This document shows positions 29,010 through 37,959 of a stretch of DNA of 64,000 nucleotides, in pieces. Location: assembly GCF_038618305.1 (NCBI RefSeq), contig NZ_CP152017.1:3261001-3325000 (forward strand), read 5' to 3'. The position numbers and the translations under genes were made by a program. Within the stretch, counting starts at the first letter, position 1; every line of letters starts with the position of its first letter. This stretch comes from Sporosarcina sp. FSL K6-2383 (GTDB lineage Bacteria; Bacillota; Bacilli; Bacillales_A; Planococcaceae). Under the pieces are notes generated by a model. That model was given only the letters and a program-made list of their open reading frames with translations. It searched no databases and was not told the origin of the DNA.

Positions 29010-30101
29010 GTGTTGAGTAATCTAAAAAAAATGTCTATGTTCTTTTTTACAATGGTACTAGCGCTAATTATGTTAGCCGCTTGTAGTCAAGAACCGCCAA
29101 GCAGTGGAAGTAACAAAGATACAGATGAGGCTAAGGGTACGGAGAAGCCCGAAGAAAAAGACAACGGCGAAAAAGACAAGTATGCCTTCATTTTCAAAAA
29201 TACTGGAAATCCTTATGGTGAGAAAATGATGGATGGATTTAAAGATGCAATTGAAGAACTTGGTGGGGAAGTTATTTTACGCTCACCCGATCAACCAACA
29301 GCAGAGGGGCAAATTCAAATTATTGAACAACTCATCCAACAAAAAGTAACTGCTATCGCCATTGCTGGAAATGACAACGATGCTTTGGAGCCAGTATTGA
29401 AAAAAGCAATGAATCAGGGGATTAAAGTTCTTTCTGTAGACTCTGCTGTTAACGCGGATAGCCGTATTCTACACGTCAACCAGGCTAACCCAGAAAGAAT
29501 AGGACGTATTCAAATTGAAGCAGTTGCTGAAATGATTGGTGGCGCAGGAGAAATTGCAGTGTTAAGTGCAACTTCCCAAGCAACAAACCAAAATCTTTGG
29601 ATTGAGTGGATGCAAAAAGAGTTAGAGGAACCCGCATATAAAGATATTACTCTTGTAAAAGTTGCATACGGTGATGACTTACGAGATAAAAGTGTTTCTG
29701 AAACAGAGGCGTTGTTAAAATCTTATCCAGATTTGAAGGCTATCATTGCTCCAACAACTGTTGGGATTGCAGCAGCTGGAAAAGTGCTAACGGATAAGAA
29801 TTTACAAGACAAAGTAAAATTAACAGGGCTTGGTCTTCCAAGCGAAATGGCAACGTATCTTGAAAATGGAGTTTCTCCGTGGATGTACCTGTGGAATCCA
29901 ATCGATGTTGGCTCTGCCGCAGGATACATTGCTCATGCTTTAGTAGCTGGTGATATTACAGGTGCGTTAGGTGAAAGTGTGGCAACGGGTGTGTTTGGAG
30001 AATTGGACATCGTAGAAGATGGTGATGGCACACAGGTTATGCTCGGAGATCCATATAAATTTGACGCAGACAATATCGGGGAATGGAAAGACGTTTATTA
30101 A
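29010..30101 (+). CDS. rhaS: Rhamnose-type ABC importer substrate-binding lipoprotein
   Basis: Solute-binding lipoprotein of 363 residues, periplasmic-binding-protein type 1 fold. The signal peptide ends in a lipobox (IMLAAC), followed by an acidic Lys/Glu-rich linker (residues 25-55). The binding domain begins YAFIFKNTGNPYGEKMMDGF. GTG at 29010 or TTG at 29013 behind AGGAGG. It ends with a terminator at 30141. Sugar specificity is inferred from neighbours. Confidence 0.9.
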   Translation: MLSNLKKMSMFFFTMVLALIMLAACSQEPPSSGSNKDTDEAKGTEKPEEKDNGEKDKYAFIFKNTGNPYGEKMMDGFKDAIEELGGEVILRSPDQPTAEGQIQIIEQLIQQKVTAIAIAGNDNDALEPVLKKAMNQGIKVLSVDSAVNADSRILHVNQANPERIGRIQIEAVAEMIGGAGEIAVLSATSQATNQNLWIEWMQKELEEPAYKDITLVKVAYGDDLRDKSVSETEALLKSYPDLKAIIAPTTVGIAAAGKVLTDKNLQDKVKLTGLGLPSEMATYLENGVSPWMYLWNPIDVGSAAGYIAHALVAGDITGALGESVATGVFGELDIVEDGDGTQVMLGDPYKFDADNIGEWKDVY

Positions 30102-30140
30102 ACCGATAATCAATTCAACATACGAATAATCAATGAATCG

Positions 30141-30191
30141 GGAATATTGTTCTTCTTATCGGAATAGATAAGTTGCTATATTCCTTTTTTT
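30141..30191 (+). terminator. Terminator between rhaS and the AraC regulator gene
   Basis: GGAATAT (30141-30147) pairs with ATATTCC (30178-30184), with an inner CTTATC/GATAAG hairpin, then TTTTTTT. The T-run ends only a few bases before the AGGAGG of the next gene, so the regulator is translated only from read-through transcripts. Confidence 0.8.
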
Positions 30192-30206
30192 ACGAGGAGG
30201 ATTCCT

Positions 30207-31109
30207 ATGAATTATTATTGGGAAAAAGCTGAATGCCACTGGTCAGAGGATTCGGTACGACTTATTTCTACTCCTTCAGCAGAAGCACGCTCTGCATTTT
30301 TTTATATTCAAGAGATTGGTCATTTCAAAACTTTTTATCCATTTTTTACAGAAAGGCAACATTTGGATTCGTATTTAATTGTACATACGTTAAGCGGGAA
30401 TGGACAATTGACCTACAATAATACAACCTATTCTCTCGGCCCTGGTGAATTATTTTTTATCGATTGTAATAACTATCAATTGTATCAGACCTCAAATGAA
30501 GACTCCTGGGAAATACTGTGGATCCATATTAAAGGAAGTACGACTGCTGAATATTACAAACACTACTCAAAAAGCAATTCGCCAGTAAGTATTTCCCATC
30601 AAGAATCTCAAGTTCCTTATTTAATCCAACAGCTTATTCAACTTCATCAATTGGATAAAGCGAGTCTGAAAACTGAAATAATAAGTTCTAAACTCATCCT
30701 TAATCTACTAACGGAGGTTTTATTGAACAGTAACGAATTGAATAAGAATAAAGCAATTACACCTGATTATATTGAACAAATGAAAACGGAGTTGGAAGTT
30801 AATTTTGATAAAAAAATAACCCTCACGCAACTTTCTAGACTTTTCGCTGTGAACAAGTACCAATTAGCTAAGGAATTTAAGCATTATATCGGGATTACCC
30901 CAAATGAATATTTAATAAATAGACGAATAACGAAAGCTAAAGACTTGCTGAAAAATACTAATTTAACAATTTCCTCGATTTCTTTTCAAGTGGGCATTGA
31001 TAATGTTAGTCATTTTATTAACTTATTTAAAGACCGGGTGGATAGTACACCGCTTTCTTTTCGAAAACATTGGCAAAACGGATGGAATGATTCGAAAAAA
31101 GCAAAATAG
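30207..31109 (+). CDS. AraC-family transcriptional regulator
   Basis: Regulator of 300 residues. An N-terminal AraC-type cupin domain (about residues 30-160; HTLSGNGQLTYNNTTYSL, GPGELFFIDCNNYQLYQ) should bind sugar. The C-terminal double HTH (about 200-290) has LTQLSRLFAVNKYQLAKEF and ISSISFQVGIDNVSHFINLF. The start ATG follows GAGGAGGATTCCT. As the last gene after the rhamnose importer it probably activates the importer and perhaps the rha operon. Its expression passes through the terminator at 30141. Confidence 0.9.
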   Translation: MNYYWEKAECHWSEDSVRLISTPSAEARSAFFYIQEIGHFKTFYPFFTERQHLDSYLIVHTLSGNGQLTYNNTTYSLGPGELFFIDCNNYQLYQTSNEDSWEILWIHIKGSTTAEYYKHYSKSNSPVSISHQESQVPYLIQQLIQLHQLDKASLKTEIISSKLILNLLTEVLLNSNELNKNKAITPDYIEQMKTELEVNFDKKITLTQLSRLFAVNKYQLAKEFKHYIGITPNEYLINRRITKAKDLLKNTNLTISSISFQVGIDNVSHFINLFKDRVDSTPLSFRKHWQNGWNDSKKAK

Positions 31110-31277
31110 GAATAAAGGCGTCCTTTGGAACTTAACTTTCCAAGAGTATAGTAAATCTTCGAGTGAGAGTTCTTTCATTGCTCATTCCCGTCATCCAGCT
31201 AAAGTTTGTTACTATACAGTATTTACATGACTTTTAAGCAGACATTAAAATTGATAGCCTATCTCTCCTTATACAAA

Positions 31278-31310
31278 CATCCCAAGAATCAAGCATCGAT
31301 TCTTGGGATG
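31278..31310. terminator. Bidirectional terminator between convergent genes
   Basis: CATCCCAAGAATC and GATTCTTGGGATG form a perfect 13-bp stem with a 7-base loop, with T-rich sequence on both sides. It serves the AraC gene and the methyltransferase gene. Confidence 0.85.
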
Positions 31311-31318
31311 TTCTTCCT

Positions 31319-32713
31319 TTATTTCTCCAACACCAACAAAGCCACTAACTCAACATGCACCGTATGTGGAAATAGATCAACAGGTTGCACAGTTTGTAAC
31401 TTGTAGCCAAATGGCAACAATTCAGCTATGTCCGTTACGAATGTATCGGGATTACATGATACATAGACGATCCGTTTTGGTTGGGAGCGCCCAATGCGGC
31501 GCATCACTTTTCCACCAGCTCCGGAACGTGGTGGGTCAACTAACAGAATATCAGCGAATCCGAATTGTTCACGCATCTCGTCTAGTCCTCTGCGCGCATC
31601 ACGAGCAAGGAATGTTGTGTTAGGTAGATCATTATCAACGGCGTTGCGTTTTGCCGATGCAATCGATGTCTCGACAATCTCAATTCCCGCTAATTCTTTC
31701 ACACGAGCAGCGAACGGTAATGAAAACGTGCCAACACCACAAAACAGGTCAATCATTTTCTCGTCTTCCTGTGGTTTCCCCATCTCAAGCGCGAGGTCCA
31801 CAAGCTTTTGGGCTTGTTTTGGATTCGTCTGGAAGAACGTATCGAACCAGAGACGATAGCGATAGCCGACCATTTCATCATAAATGAAATCACGCCCCGC
31901 TAACAGATGCGTATCCTCTGATTGTGTGATATCTGCCCAGTCTGTGTTCACAAGCCAAAGAAGGCTTTTCACATTCGGAAACTTCTGCGTGATGCGCTCG
32001 ACAAGATTTTCAACAGCAGATGCCAATTCACCGTCAGGGGTTTTTGTAGCGAACAATGCCAGCATCATTTCGCCGGTCGCAAACGATTCCCTCACCATCA
32101 AATGACGAAGAAGCCCCTCATGTGTATCTTTGTCATAGCCTTTAAGGCCGAACTCTTTTACCCATGCACTGACTTCTAACATACCATCGACCATATTCTG
32201 GCCTGCAATCAGACATGTTTCCAAAGGAATAATCTTGCGGAAATTCCCTTGTTCATGCATCCCGATATCCCCTTCTCGCGAAAACGTGAACTCCATCTTA
32301 TTACGGTAATGCCATGGGTCTTCCATGCCGATTGTATCCAGGACCAGTTCAGAATCATGTCCTTCAGCTCCCATTGCCTTCTTCACTTGCTCAGTTTTGT
32401 GCTTTAATTGACCTTCATACGTCCAGTGCTGCCATACACACCCTCCGCAAAGCTCGAAATGGGGACAAGGCGCCTCCGTCCTCTCTGGACTTGCAGATAG
32501 AATCTCTGCTGGCATTACTTTTCTAGTGCGCTTATCAGGCCGATCGACGACAACCTGCACAGACTCCCCTGGGAGTGTTTGTGGAATCGTCAGCTTCAGC
32601 TTTCTAGGATTAAAACCTTTATCACTCTCAATCCAAACCGCAGATCGTCCATTGCCTTTCCCATCTAAATGGTCAATTTCCGCGACGAATGTTTCTTCTT
32701 TTATACTAGTCAA
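31319..32713 (-). CDS. rlmD: 23S rRNA (uracil-C5)-methyltransferase, RlmD/RlmCD type
   Basis: RNA methyltransferase of 464 residues. An N-terminal TRAM domain (about 5-62) is followed by an iron-sulfur cysteine set (CPHFELCGGCVWQH plus a later Cys). The SAM-binding domain has DLFCGVGTFSLPFA and the catalytic LLVDPPRSGAGG and VYVSCNPDTF, where the second Cys is the nucleophile. It probably modifies U1939 and/or U747; Firmicutes often use one enzyme for both. Starts at TTG behind AAGGGG with a long spacing. Confidence 0.93.
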   Translation of the reverse strand: MTSIKEETFVAEIDHLDGKGNGRSAVWIESDKGFNPRKLKLTIPQTLPGESVQVVVDRPDKRTRKVMPAEILSASPERTEAPCPHFELCGGCVWQHWTYEGQLKHKTEQVKKAMGAEGHDSELVLDTIGMEDPWHYRNKMEFTFSREGDIGMHEQGNFRKIIPLETCLIAGQNMVDGMLEVSAWVKEFGLKGYDKDTHEGLLRHLMVRESFATGEMMLALFATKTPDGELASAVENLVERITQKFPNVKSLLWLVNTDWADITQSEDTHLLAGRDFIYDEMVGYRYRLWFDTFFQTNPKQAQKLVDLALEMGKPQEDEKMIDLFCGVGTFSLPFAARVKELAGIEIVETSIASAKRNAVDNDLPNTTFLARDARRGLDEMREQFGFADILLVDPPRSGAGGKVMRRIGRSQPKRIVYVSCNPDTFVTDIAELLPFGYKLQTVQPVDLFPHTVHVELVALLVLEK

Positions 32714-32853
32714 GGAATGATTCCCCTTTCAACAGTCCATTCATAATATTGAAGGTTTATTTCCACAATGCTTGTGTACCTCTTCAAAACAGACATACCT
32801 TGTCATTATAACAAAATAGGGCTGAATGAACATACAAACGATGCATTATTGAC

Positions 32854-32901
32854 ATCAGACACCCAACGTCACACCCTGAAAAAGCACAAACGGTGTCTGA
32901 T
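32854..32901. repeat. Inverted repeat upstream of the methyltransferase gene
   Basis: ATCAGACACC (32854-32863) and GGTGTCTGAT (32892-32901) form a perfect 10-bp stem around a 28-base loop. No T-run follows. Possibly an intergenic mobile repeat remnant. Confidence 0.5.
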
Positions 32902-32974
32902 ATCGACATCATTCGTGCTCTAAGGAAAGTATTCTAAGTTCGCCGTATCAGAAGATGCTAGGTTGAAGTCTTAA

Positions 32975-33961
32975 TCAATGCTTCAATTCATCTCGCAATG
33001 CTTCTACTTCTTCAAGCTGAAGTTTTGTTATTCTCACAATTGACTCGACAGGCATGCTATCCGCGAGAAGAGCACGAGCAATTTCTTTTATCCCTTCTCT
33101 ACCTTCTTCTCTACCTTCTTCTCTGCCTTCTTCTCTGCCTTCCTCCCGCTCAAGCTCGAAAATCCCTGCGAGTGTCGGCGACAGATCTTCATTGTTAAAT
33201 TGAACCATCCCTTTAGCCTCCTTTGTTAAAATCGGTTGAATTATTGCAGTCATTTGTTTGGACAATTCCTCTGGCAATCTCATCATATAGTCAATGAAGT
33301 AAAATACAGCACGAAGTGTAGTGAATGAATGACCTAAGTCTTTGATAACAGAGCGCAGTAGCTTTTCTTTGAATGCATAGCGTTTGTCCGCATCATCTTT
33401 CGTCGCGTTCATGTATTTTACCGCTAAGATTATTTTACTAAAGATTTTGTCAGATTGCTCTAATTGTTCATTATCGTAATCCTCAGTCTTGCAATTCGTA
33501 TACGCATAATATAGCTCTGTACCATAAAAACTGTAATCAAATTGCTCGGCATATTCACTTTTAGATGGTGAAGTCATGATTGCCAGTGCCATGATTTCTT
33601 GCTCAAATCGATCATAAATACGATAGAAATACTGGAACATACGCTTGGCGAAGTCTTCCTGGTTTTCGCTTTGCACTTCTACATGGACCAATACCCATTT
33701 TTCTTTGCCACCGTTCAGGTGCACCTTGACGATTTGGTCCGCTATGCGAAGTCCTTTCTTTTCCTCAATAACTTCCTTATAAAGCTCCTTATCTAGAAAG
33801 TCTACTTCCTTTCTAAAATCTACTTGCGCATGAAATTTAGGTGCAAAAAACAATAAAAAGTCCTCGAATAGCTCCCCAATCACCTTCTTCCACAACCCAT
33901 CTTGATCCACTGGCGCCTTTTCGTATCCCGCTGGTTTTTCAAATACTTTTGCAACAACCAT
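32975..33961 (-). CDS. Rpn/PD-(D/E)XK nuclease family protein
   Basis: Rpn/YhgA-like recombination-promoting nuclease family, also annotated as putative transposase, 328 residues. The N-terminal nuclease core contains VDFRKEVDFLDKELY and KWVLVHVEVQSENQEDF, where D/E residues and the ExQ motif form the PD-(D/E)XK site. The central region is helical. A tandem EEGR repeat at about residues 274-291 is encoded by 12-base DNA repeats. The C-terminal IVRITKLQLEEVEALRDELKH is typical. It is a single gene and may itself be mobile. Confidence 0.85.
   Translation of the reverse strand: MVVAKVFEKPAGYEKAPVDQDGLWKKVIGELFEDFLLFFAPKFHAQVDFRKEVDFLDKELYKEVIEEKKGLRIADQIVKVHLNGGKEKWVLVHVEVQSENQEDFAKRMFQYFYRIYDRFEQEIMALAIMTSPSKSEYAEQFDYSFYGTELYYAYTNCKTEDYDNEQLEQSDKIFSKIILAVKYMNATKDDADKRYAFKEKLLRSVIKDLGHSFTTLRAVFYFIDYMMRLPEELSKQMTAIIQPILTKEAKGMVQFNNEDLSPTLAGIFELEREEGREEGREEGREEGREGIKEIARALLADSMPVESIVRITKLQLEEVEALRDELKH
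33093..33150. repeat. Tandem 12-bp repeat inside the Rpn gene
   Basis: About four to five copies of a 12-base unit (CTACCTTCTTCT, with CTGCCTTCTTCT variants) encode EEGREEGREEGREEGR. The in-frame unit means slippage would change length without shifting frame. Confidence 0.85.
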
Positions 33962-34414
33962 ACCCTCTTAACACCTCCGCTACAGTTTTCTTATTACTCC
34001 GTCTAATCTACAATGAAAGGGATTTTAAGTAAATTGTGTAGAATGTTGAATAACTCCATTTTGGCCTAATATTTGGAGTTGAATTTCAAATTGGACCAAC
34101 GGAAAATAAGAGTATTTGATTAAAAATACCAAGAATCCCTCAGCAAGTAGGTACCTAAAAACCCGTTGTTATACCGCTTAATCCTACCGCCCCCTATTAT
34201 TTTCTATCGGTTCTCAAGACACTTCAAATTAGAATTTTGACCTTTTTGAAATACGTGTAACACACCAGTTGAAAACATGAACCCTGTCTGTCGCTACACT
34301 CTATGGATTATTCATAGATGACAGTCGCTCCCACAATTAATTCTGTGCATCAAGCGACAAGAAATGATACTATATTATGATGGGCAAAGGACGTTTCAAA
34401 AGGAGAAGATAAAT
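33962..34414. other. Gene-free divergent region upstream of dus
   Basis: About 450 bases with no credible gene. It contains an imperfect hairpin at 34284-34324 (CTGTC...GACAG enclosing CTATG...CATAG). A possible dus promoter, GCGACA-N16-TATGAT, ends near 34382. Nothing else recognisable. Confidence 0.5.
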
Positions 34415-35392
34415 ATGAGTAACGAAGACAATTTTTGGCTTGACTTACCAAAGCCGTTTTTTATATTAGCACCAATGGAAGATGTCACAGATGTGGTATT
34501 TCGCCACGTCATTGGTGAGGCTGGAAAACCCGACGTTTTCTTCACAGAATTCACAAATACAGAAAGTTATTGCCACCCTAAAGGAAGAGACAGTGTGCGG
34601 GGGCGATTGATGTTCACGGAAGATGAGCAACCGATCGTCGCGCATATTTGGGGCAACAAACCCGCATTCTTTGAAGAGATGAGTATCGATATGAAAAAAC
34701 TTGGTTTTCGTGGGATTGATTTAAACATGGGATGCCCCGTACAAAACGTCGCTGCTAATGGAAAAGGTGCAGGATTAATCCAGCATCCCGAAGTGGCTGC
34801 AGAAATCATTCAAGCAGCAAAAGCAGGTGGCTTACCCGTTAGTGTTAAAACAAGATTGGGTTACACGAATATTGACGAGTGGCGTGATTGGTTAGCACAC
34901 ATCTTGAAACAAGATATTGCGAACCTGTCCATTCATCTTCGTACAAAAAAAGAGATGAGTAAAGTCGATGCACACTGGGAACTCATCCCAGAAATCAAAA
35001 AATTGCGCGATGAAATTGCGCCAAATACGTTGCTAACCATTAATGGAGATATCCCTGACCGTGCAACAGGCCTAAAATTAGTCGAACAATATGGCGTGGA
35101 TGGTGTCATGATTGGTCGCGGTGTTTTCACCAATCCATTCGCTTTTGAAAAAGAACCGAAAGAACATAGCGTGAAGGAGTTTCTCAATTTACTGCTTTTA
35201 CAATTGGATCTTCACGATAAATACTCAACAGAAGACGAACCACGCCCATTTAAACCACTTCTTCGCTTTTTCAAAATCTATGTTCGTGGATTTAAAGGTG
35301 CTGGGGAACTTAGAAACCAGTTAATGGATACGAAGACAACGGATGAGGTACGTCGTTTAATACAACCTGTTTTGGATAGTGAATTGGATTGA
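34415..35392 (+). CDS. dus: tRNA-dihydrouridine synthase
   Basis: Flavoenzyme reducing uridines in the D-loop of tRNA, 325 residues. A TIM-barrel FMN domain has [15 protein letters not shown] at the N-terminus, [13 protein letters not shown] with the catalytic Cys, [12 protein letters not shown] and [17 protein letters not shown]-terminal helical tRNA-binding domain follows from about residue 235. I chose the ATG at 34415 with AGGAG 8 bases upstream; the longer frame from 34364 lacks a site. Monocistronic. Confidence 0.94.
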   Translation: MSNEDNFWLDLPKPFFILAPMEDVTDVVFRHVIGEAGKPDVFFTEFTNTESYCHPKGRDSVRGRLMFTEDEQPIVAHIWGNKPAFFEEMSIDMKKLGFRGIDLNMGCPVQNVAANGKGAGLIQHPEVAAEIIQAAKAGGLPVSVKTRLGYTNIDEWRDWLAHILKQDIANLSIHLRTKKEMSKVDAHWELIPEIKKLRDEIAPNTLLTINGDIPDRATGLKLVEQYGVDGVMIGRGVFTNPFAFEKEPKEHSVKEFLNLLLLQLDLHDKYSTEDEPRPFKPLLRFFKIYVRGFKGAGELRNQLMDTKTTDEVRRLIQPVLDSELD

Positions 35393-35426
35393 GGGATAGC
35401 TAGCTGTTACTTGCTAAATCTGTGAT

Positions 35427-35536
35427 ATCCGCCGGAGGCTTTATCTTCATTCAGTGGGATTTTGGACACCCGCTGAACAGGGGCAGCATTCATCTCTCCA
35501 CCTGTGGAGAGATGAATGCTGCTGAATGAAGATAAA
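35427..35536 (+). repeat. Composite palindromic repeat, copy C (short form)
   Basis: The constant box ATCCGCCGGAGGCTT (35427-35441) is followed by a nested hairpin. Outer arms TTTATCTTCATTCAG (35440-35454) and its exact complement (35522-35536) enclose an 18-bp perfect stem, CAGCATTCATCTCTCCAC (35484-35501) with its complement (35504-35521). The leading hairpins of copies A and D are absent. It lies directly after dus. Confidence 0.8.
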
Positions 35537-35580
35537 GGGCTGTTCAGAATGTCAGTACAAACTGATTTTCTGGACAGCCC
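35537..35580. terminator. Terminator between dus and the DinB gene
   Basis: GGGCTGTTCAGAA...TTCTGGACAGCCC with T-rich sequence on both sides. The inner 19-base arm GGCTGTCCAGAAAATCAGT (minus strand) is identical to the terminator at 8584. It abuts repeat C. Confidence 0.7.
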
Positions 35581-35588
35581 TTTCAATA

Positions 35589-36062
35589 TTATTTTTGCAT
35601 TTCTTTTGTCGGTCCCATAATTGGAGGAACCGTTAATCCTGCTTGACGAAGAAGAACAGTCATTTGTCCACGGTGATGTGTTTGATGGTCAATGAGTGCA
35701 CCGAGTAGTTTCCCTCGTACAGTTGGTCCTGTAAAACTAGTAACCTCACCAAGTAGGTCTTCATCGGTTAGTTTTGCTGCCTCTTCCTTAATTGCTTGAG
35801 CGAGCGTTTCATACGTTTTCGCAATTTCATCTGCACTCTTTGGTTGTGACACGTCTCGTCCAGGTCCCTGAACTTGGAATCCCGCAAATTGACCGAAAGC
35901 CCCCGCCGCTCCAACTAAATGCCATGCCAACCAGCCTAGTGTACTATGCCCCTCAGTAATTGCTTGGTCGAGCTTATCATCTGTCAATGCTTTAAACACC
36001 TTGGTAGTTCCTTCAGATGAAACAGTCCATTCCTCCAAAAAGTCTTCTACTTTACGATACAT
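35589..36062 (-). CDS. DinB-family protein
   Basis: Four-helix-bundle DinB/YfiT-type protein of 157 residues. The metal-binding histidines are visible: one in STLGWLAWHLVGA and two in LIDHQTHHRGQM. Members include thiol-dependent transferases and damage-induced proteins; the substrate cannot be told from sequence. I chose the ATG at 36062, with AAGGAG 9 bases upstream. Single gene. Confidence 0.85.
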   Translation of the reverse strand: MYRKVEDFLEEWTVSSEGTTKVFKALTDDKLDQAITEGHSTLGWLAWHLVGAAGAFGQFAGFQVQGPGRDVSQPKSADEIAKTYETLAQAIKEEAAKLTDEDLLGEVTSFTGPTVRGKLLGALIDHQTHHRGQMTVLLRQAGLTVPPIMGPTKEMQK

Positions 36063-36144
36063 ATTCAACCACTCCTTAATAGTTTGTCCATCTCAATTGT
36101 AGTTAGTGATGTTTCCATTGTCCAACTTCGTGCACACTACACTT

Positions 36145-37113
36145 TCACGATCGACTTCTTTTCGAAAAAAGTTTTTTCTTTATGTTTAAGTAGTTTTCCA
36201 TTTCAAAAATCAAATAAAATAGATTCGCCCGTACTTCAAATTCTTCTCTTGTTTTTGGCAACTCCATCTCACGGATCAAATCATTTAATTCCTCTAACTT
36301 ATGTAATGAAATATCCGTTGTATCTCCCGAATGAACGTTTCTACTTAAATTCTCCAGGAACTCTGCAAACATTTCTTTCTGTTTGACGTCTGGGCTGGAT
36401 GAAGAGAAAATAGCAATGATTTTCACCATATGTTTTAGGAGTTCCAGCTGATCCTCTCGCATCTCCAGATAATAATAATCTTTATTTTGTTTTCGCAATA
36501 GATTATTTTCTAAATCTTGAATGGCAATACTTTTGGATTGATTAATCAAATCTTCGACTTCAAGTATTTCTTTTCCTCCCCAGTTTCGCATACTGTCCCT
36601 TAAATGAGCAGAGAATTCAAAGAGAATAACTTCGAACTTTTGTTCAATTTCCTTCTTAAAAATTTCAATATCTCGCTTGTAATTTGGCATGAAACTATTG
36701 ACGAGAAGAGCAATTCCCATACCGATGAAAATAATATAAAGTTCGTTCAGAAACATCGTCCAGTTAGCTTCCTTTACCGTATAAACATGTAATACGACAA
36801 CCATACTTGTGACAAAACCAGCCTGGATGCAGACTCTTACAAGGAGTGGAACAAATAATAAAATAAATAAGGCAAAGACAATGGGATTATAACCTACTAC
36901 TTCAAATAACAAAGCACCTAGAATCAATGCTAAAAGAGAGGCAAAGAATTTATCCTTCATTGTAATTAATGTTTTTTTCTTCGTTTTCTCGATACACATA
37001 ATCACAATAATTGCTGCAAATGTTGCAAATTCCAAATCCAATAAACTTGCAATCCAAATGGCCAACCCTGCTCCTACAGCAGTTTTTATCGTCCGATAGC
37101 CCATACCAACCAT
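36145..37113 (-). CDS. Aromatic acid exporter family membrane protein (YqjA-like)
   Basis: Protein of 322 residues. The N-terminal half has about six hydrophobic segments (residues 10-145). The C-terminal half is cytoplasmic and helical (DUF939-type C-terminal domain; DLENNLLRKQNKDYYYLEM). The length equals that of B. subtilis YqjA. Family members are annotated as aromatic acid exporters by similarity to fusaric-acid resistance proteins. No linked genes hint at a substrate. Confidence 0.82.
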   Translation of the reverse strand: MVGMGYRTIKTAVGAGLAIWIASLLDLEFATFAAIIVIMCIEKTKKKTLITMKDKFFASLLALILGALLFEVVGYNPIVFALFILLFVPLLVRVCIQAGFVTSMVVVLHVYTVKEANWTMFLNELYIIFIGMGIALLVNSFMPNYKRDIEIFKKEIEQKFEVILFEFSAHLRDSMRNWGGKEILEVEDLINQSKSIAIQDLENNLLRKQNKDYYYLEMREDQLELLKHMVKIIAIFSSSSPDVKQKEMFAEFLENLSRNVHSGDTTDISLHKLEELNDLIREMELPKTREEFEVRANLFYLIFEMENYLNIKKKLFSKRSRS

Positions 37114-37277
37114 GGAAGCACCATCCTACTATTTTCTATGTAACCGATTGTATACCTCTAGTCTAACACGTAGATAGTGAATCATGATATCTACGTGTTA
37201 GATTCGGGTATTCCCCTCCGCCTTCCCTATGGGCTTTTCTACAGTACACCAGCCTAGAGTGGGCATTATTTGTTTCA

Positions 37278-37862
37278 TTAGCCTTGTTTTTGGGCAATAA
37301 TCATATACAAATCCTCATTTGCTACTTTGATAGCAGGGAATATTTTTTCTATAATGTCGAATCCCGCATTGCGTAGCTCTTGTTCCATGACAGATGAATG
37401 TACCCTTGGACCTGAAGATGCTTCTTTTTTCTCAAATTCTACACATAAAAAGGTTCCATTTTTCGTCATGACTCTATTTATTTCTTTCAATGCATCAGAC
37501 AAAGGATTTACTTCATGTAATGAGATGGACGCTAATGCTATTTCAGTTGTGTTGTCCTCCAGTGGAATATGAGCAAAACTGGCTTCTAACGTTTTAACAT
37601 TCGTTAGTTTTTCGAGCTGAGCTTTTGAATCCAAATAGTTCAGTATATCTCCATCTAAATCCAGTGCATACACAACACCATCAGTTTGTTTAGCTGCCGG
37701 GAGTGTCAAATAACCTGTTCCTGCACCTAAGTCTAAGATATTGTCAGCCCTCTTTATTGAAATCAATTTCAATACATCTTCTGCTGGAAAGTTATTTTTT
37801 CTTTCGGCATTTTCAAGTCTATTGATTTTTCTTGTTAAGTTATCTTGATTATTTTTTGTCAT
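37278..37862 (-). CDS. Class I SAM-dependent methyltransferase
   Basis: UbiE-like methyltransferase of 194 residues. The SAM-binding motif I is ILDLGAGTGYLTLPAA; an acidic loop, YALDLDGDIL, follows, then SLHEVNPLSDALKEINRVM. I chose the ATG at 37862 (MTKNNQDN), 9 bases after GGAAG; the upstream extension of 16 residues has no site. It lies downstream of the TrxB-like oxidoreductase and Rrf2 genes in the same direction, so it may belong to that regulon. Substrate unknown. Confidence 0.85.
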   Translation of the reverse strand: MTKNNQDNLTRKINRLENAERKNNFPAEDVLKLISIKRADNILDLGAGTGYLTLPAAKQTDGVVYALDLDGDILNYLDSKAQLEKLTNVKTLEASFAHIPLEDNTTEIALASISLHEVNPLSDALKEINRVMTKNGTFLCVEFEKKEASSGPRVHSSVMEQELRNAGFDIIEKIFPAIKVANEDLYMIIAQKQG

Positions 37863-37959
37863 CTTCGCATACTTCCTTTTTTGATTTATTTTGGTCTTTT
37901 CTATAATCAATTATGGCCTATCCTGATTGCGTCTGAATTTTCAATTGCGATTGAGTAAG

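Noticed and set aside
32975-33961. Active insertion sequence around the Rpn gene
   Set aside because: Although the family is sometimes called transposase, no terminal inverted repeats or target duplication flank the gene.
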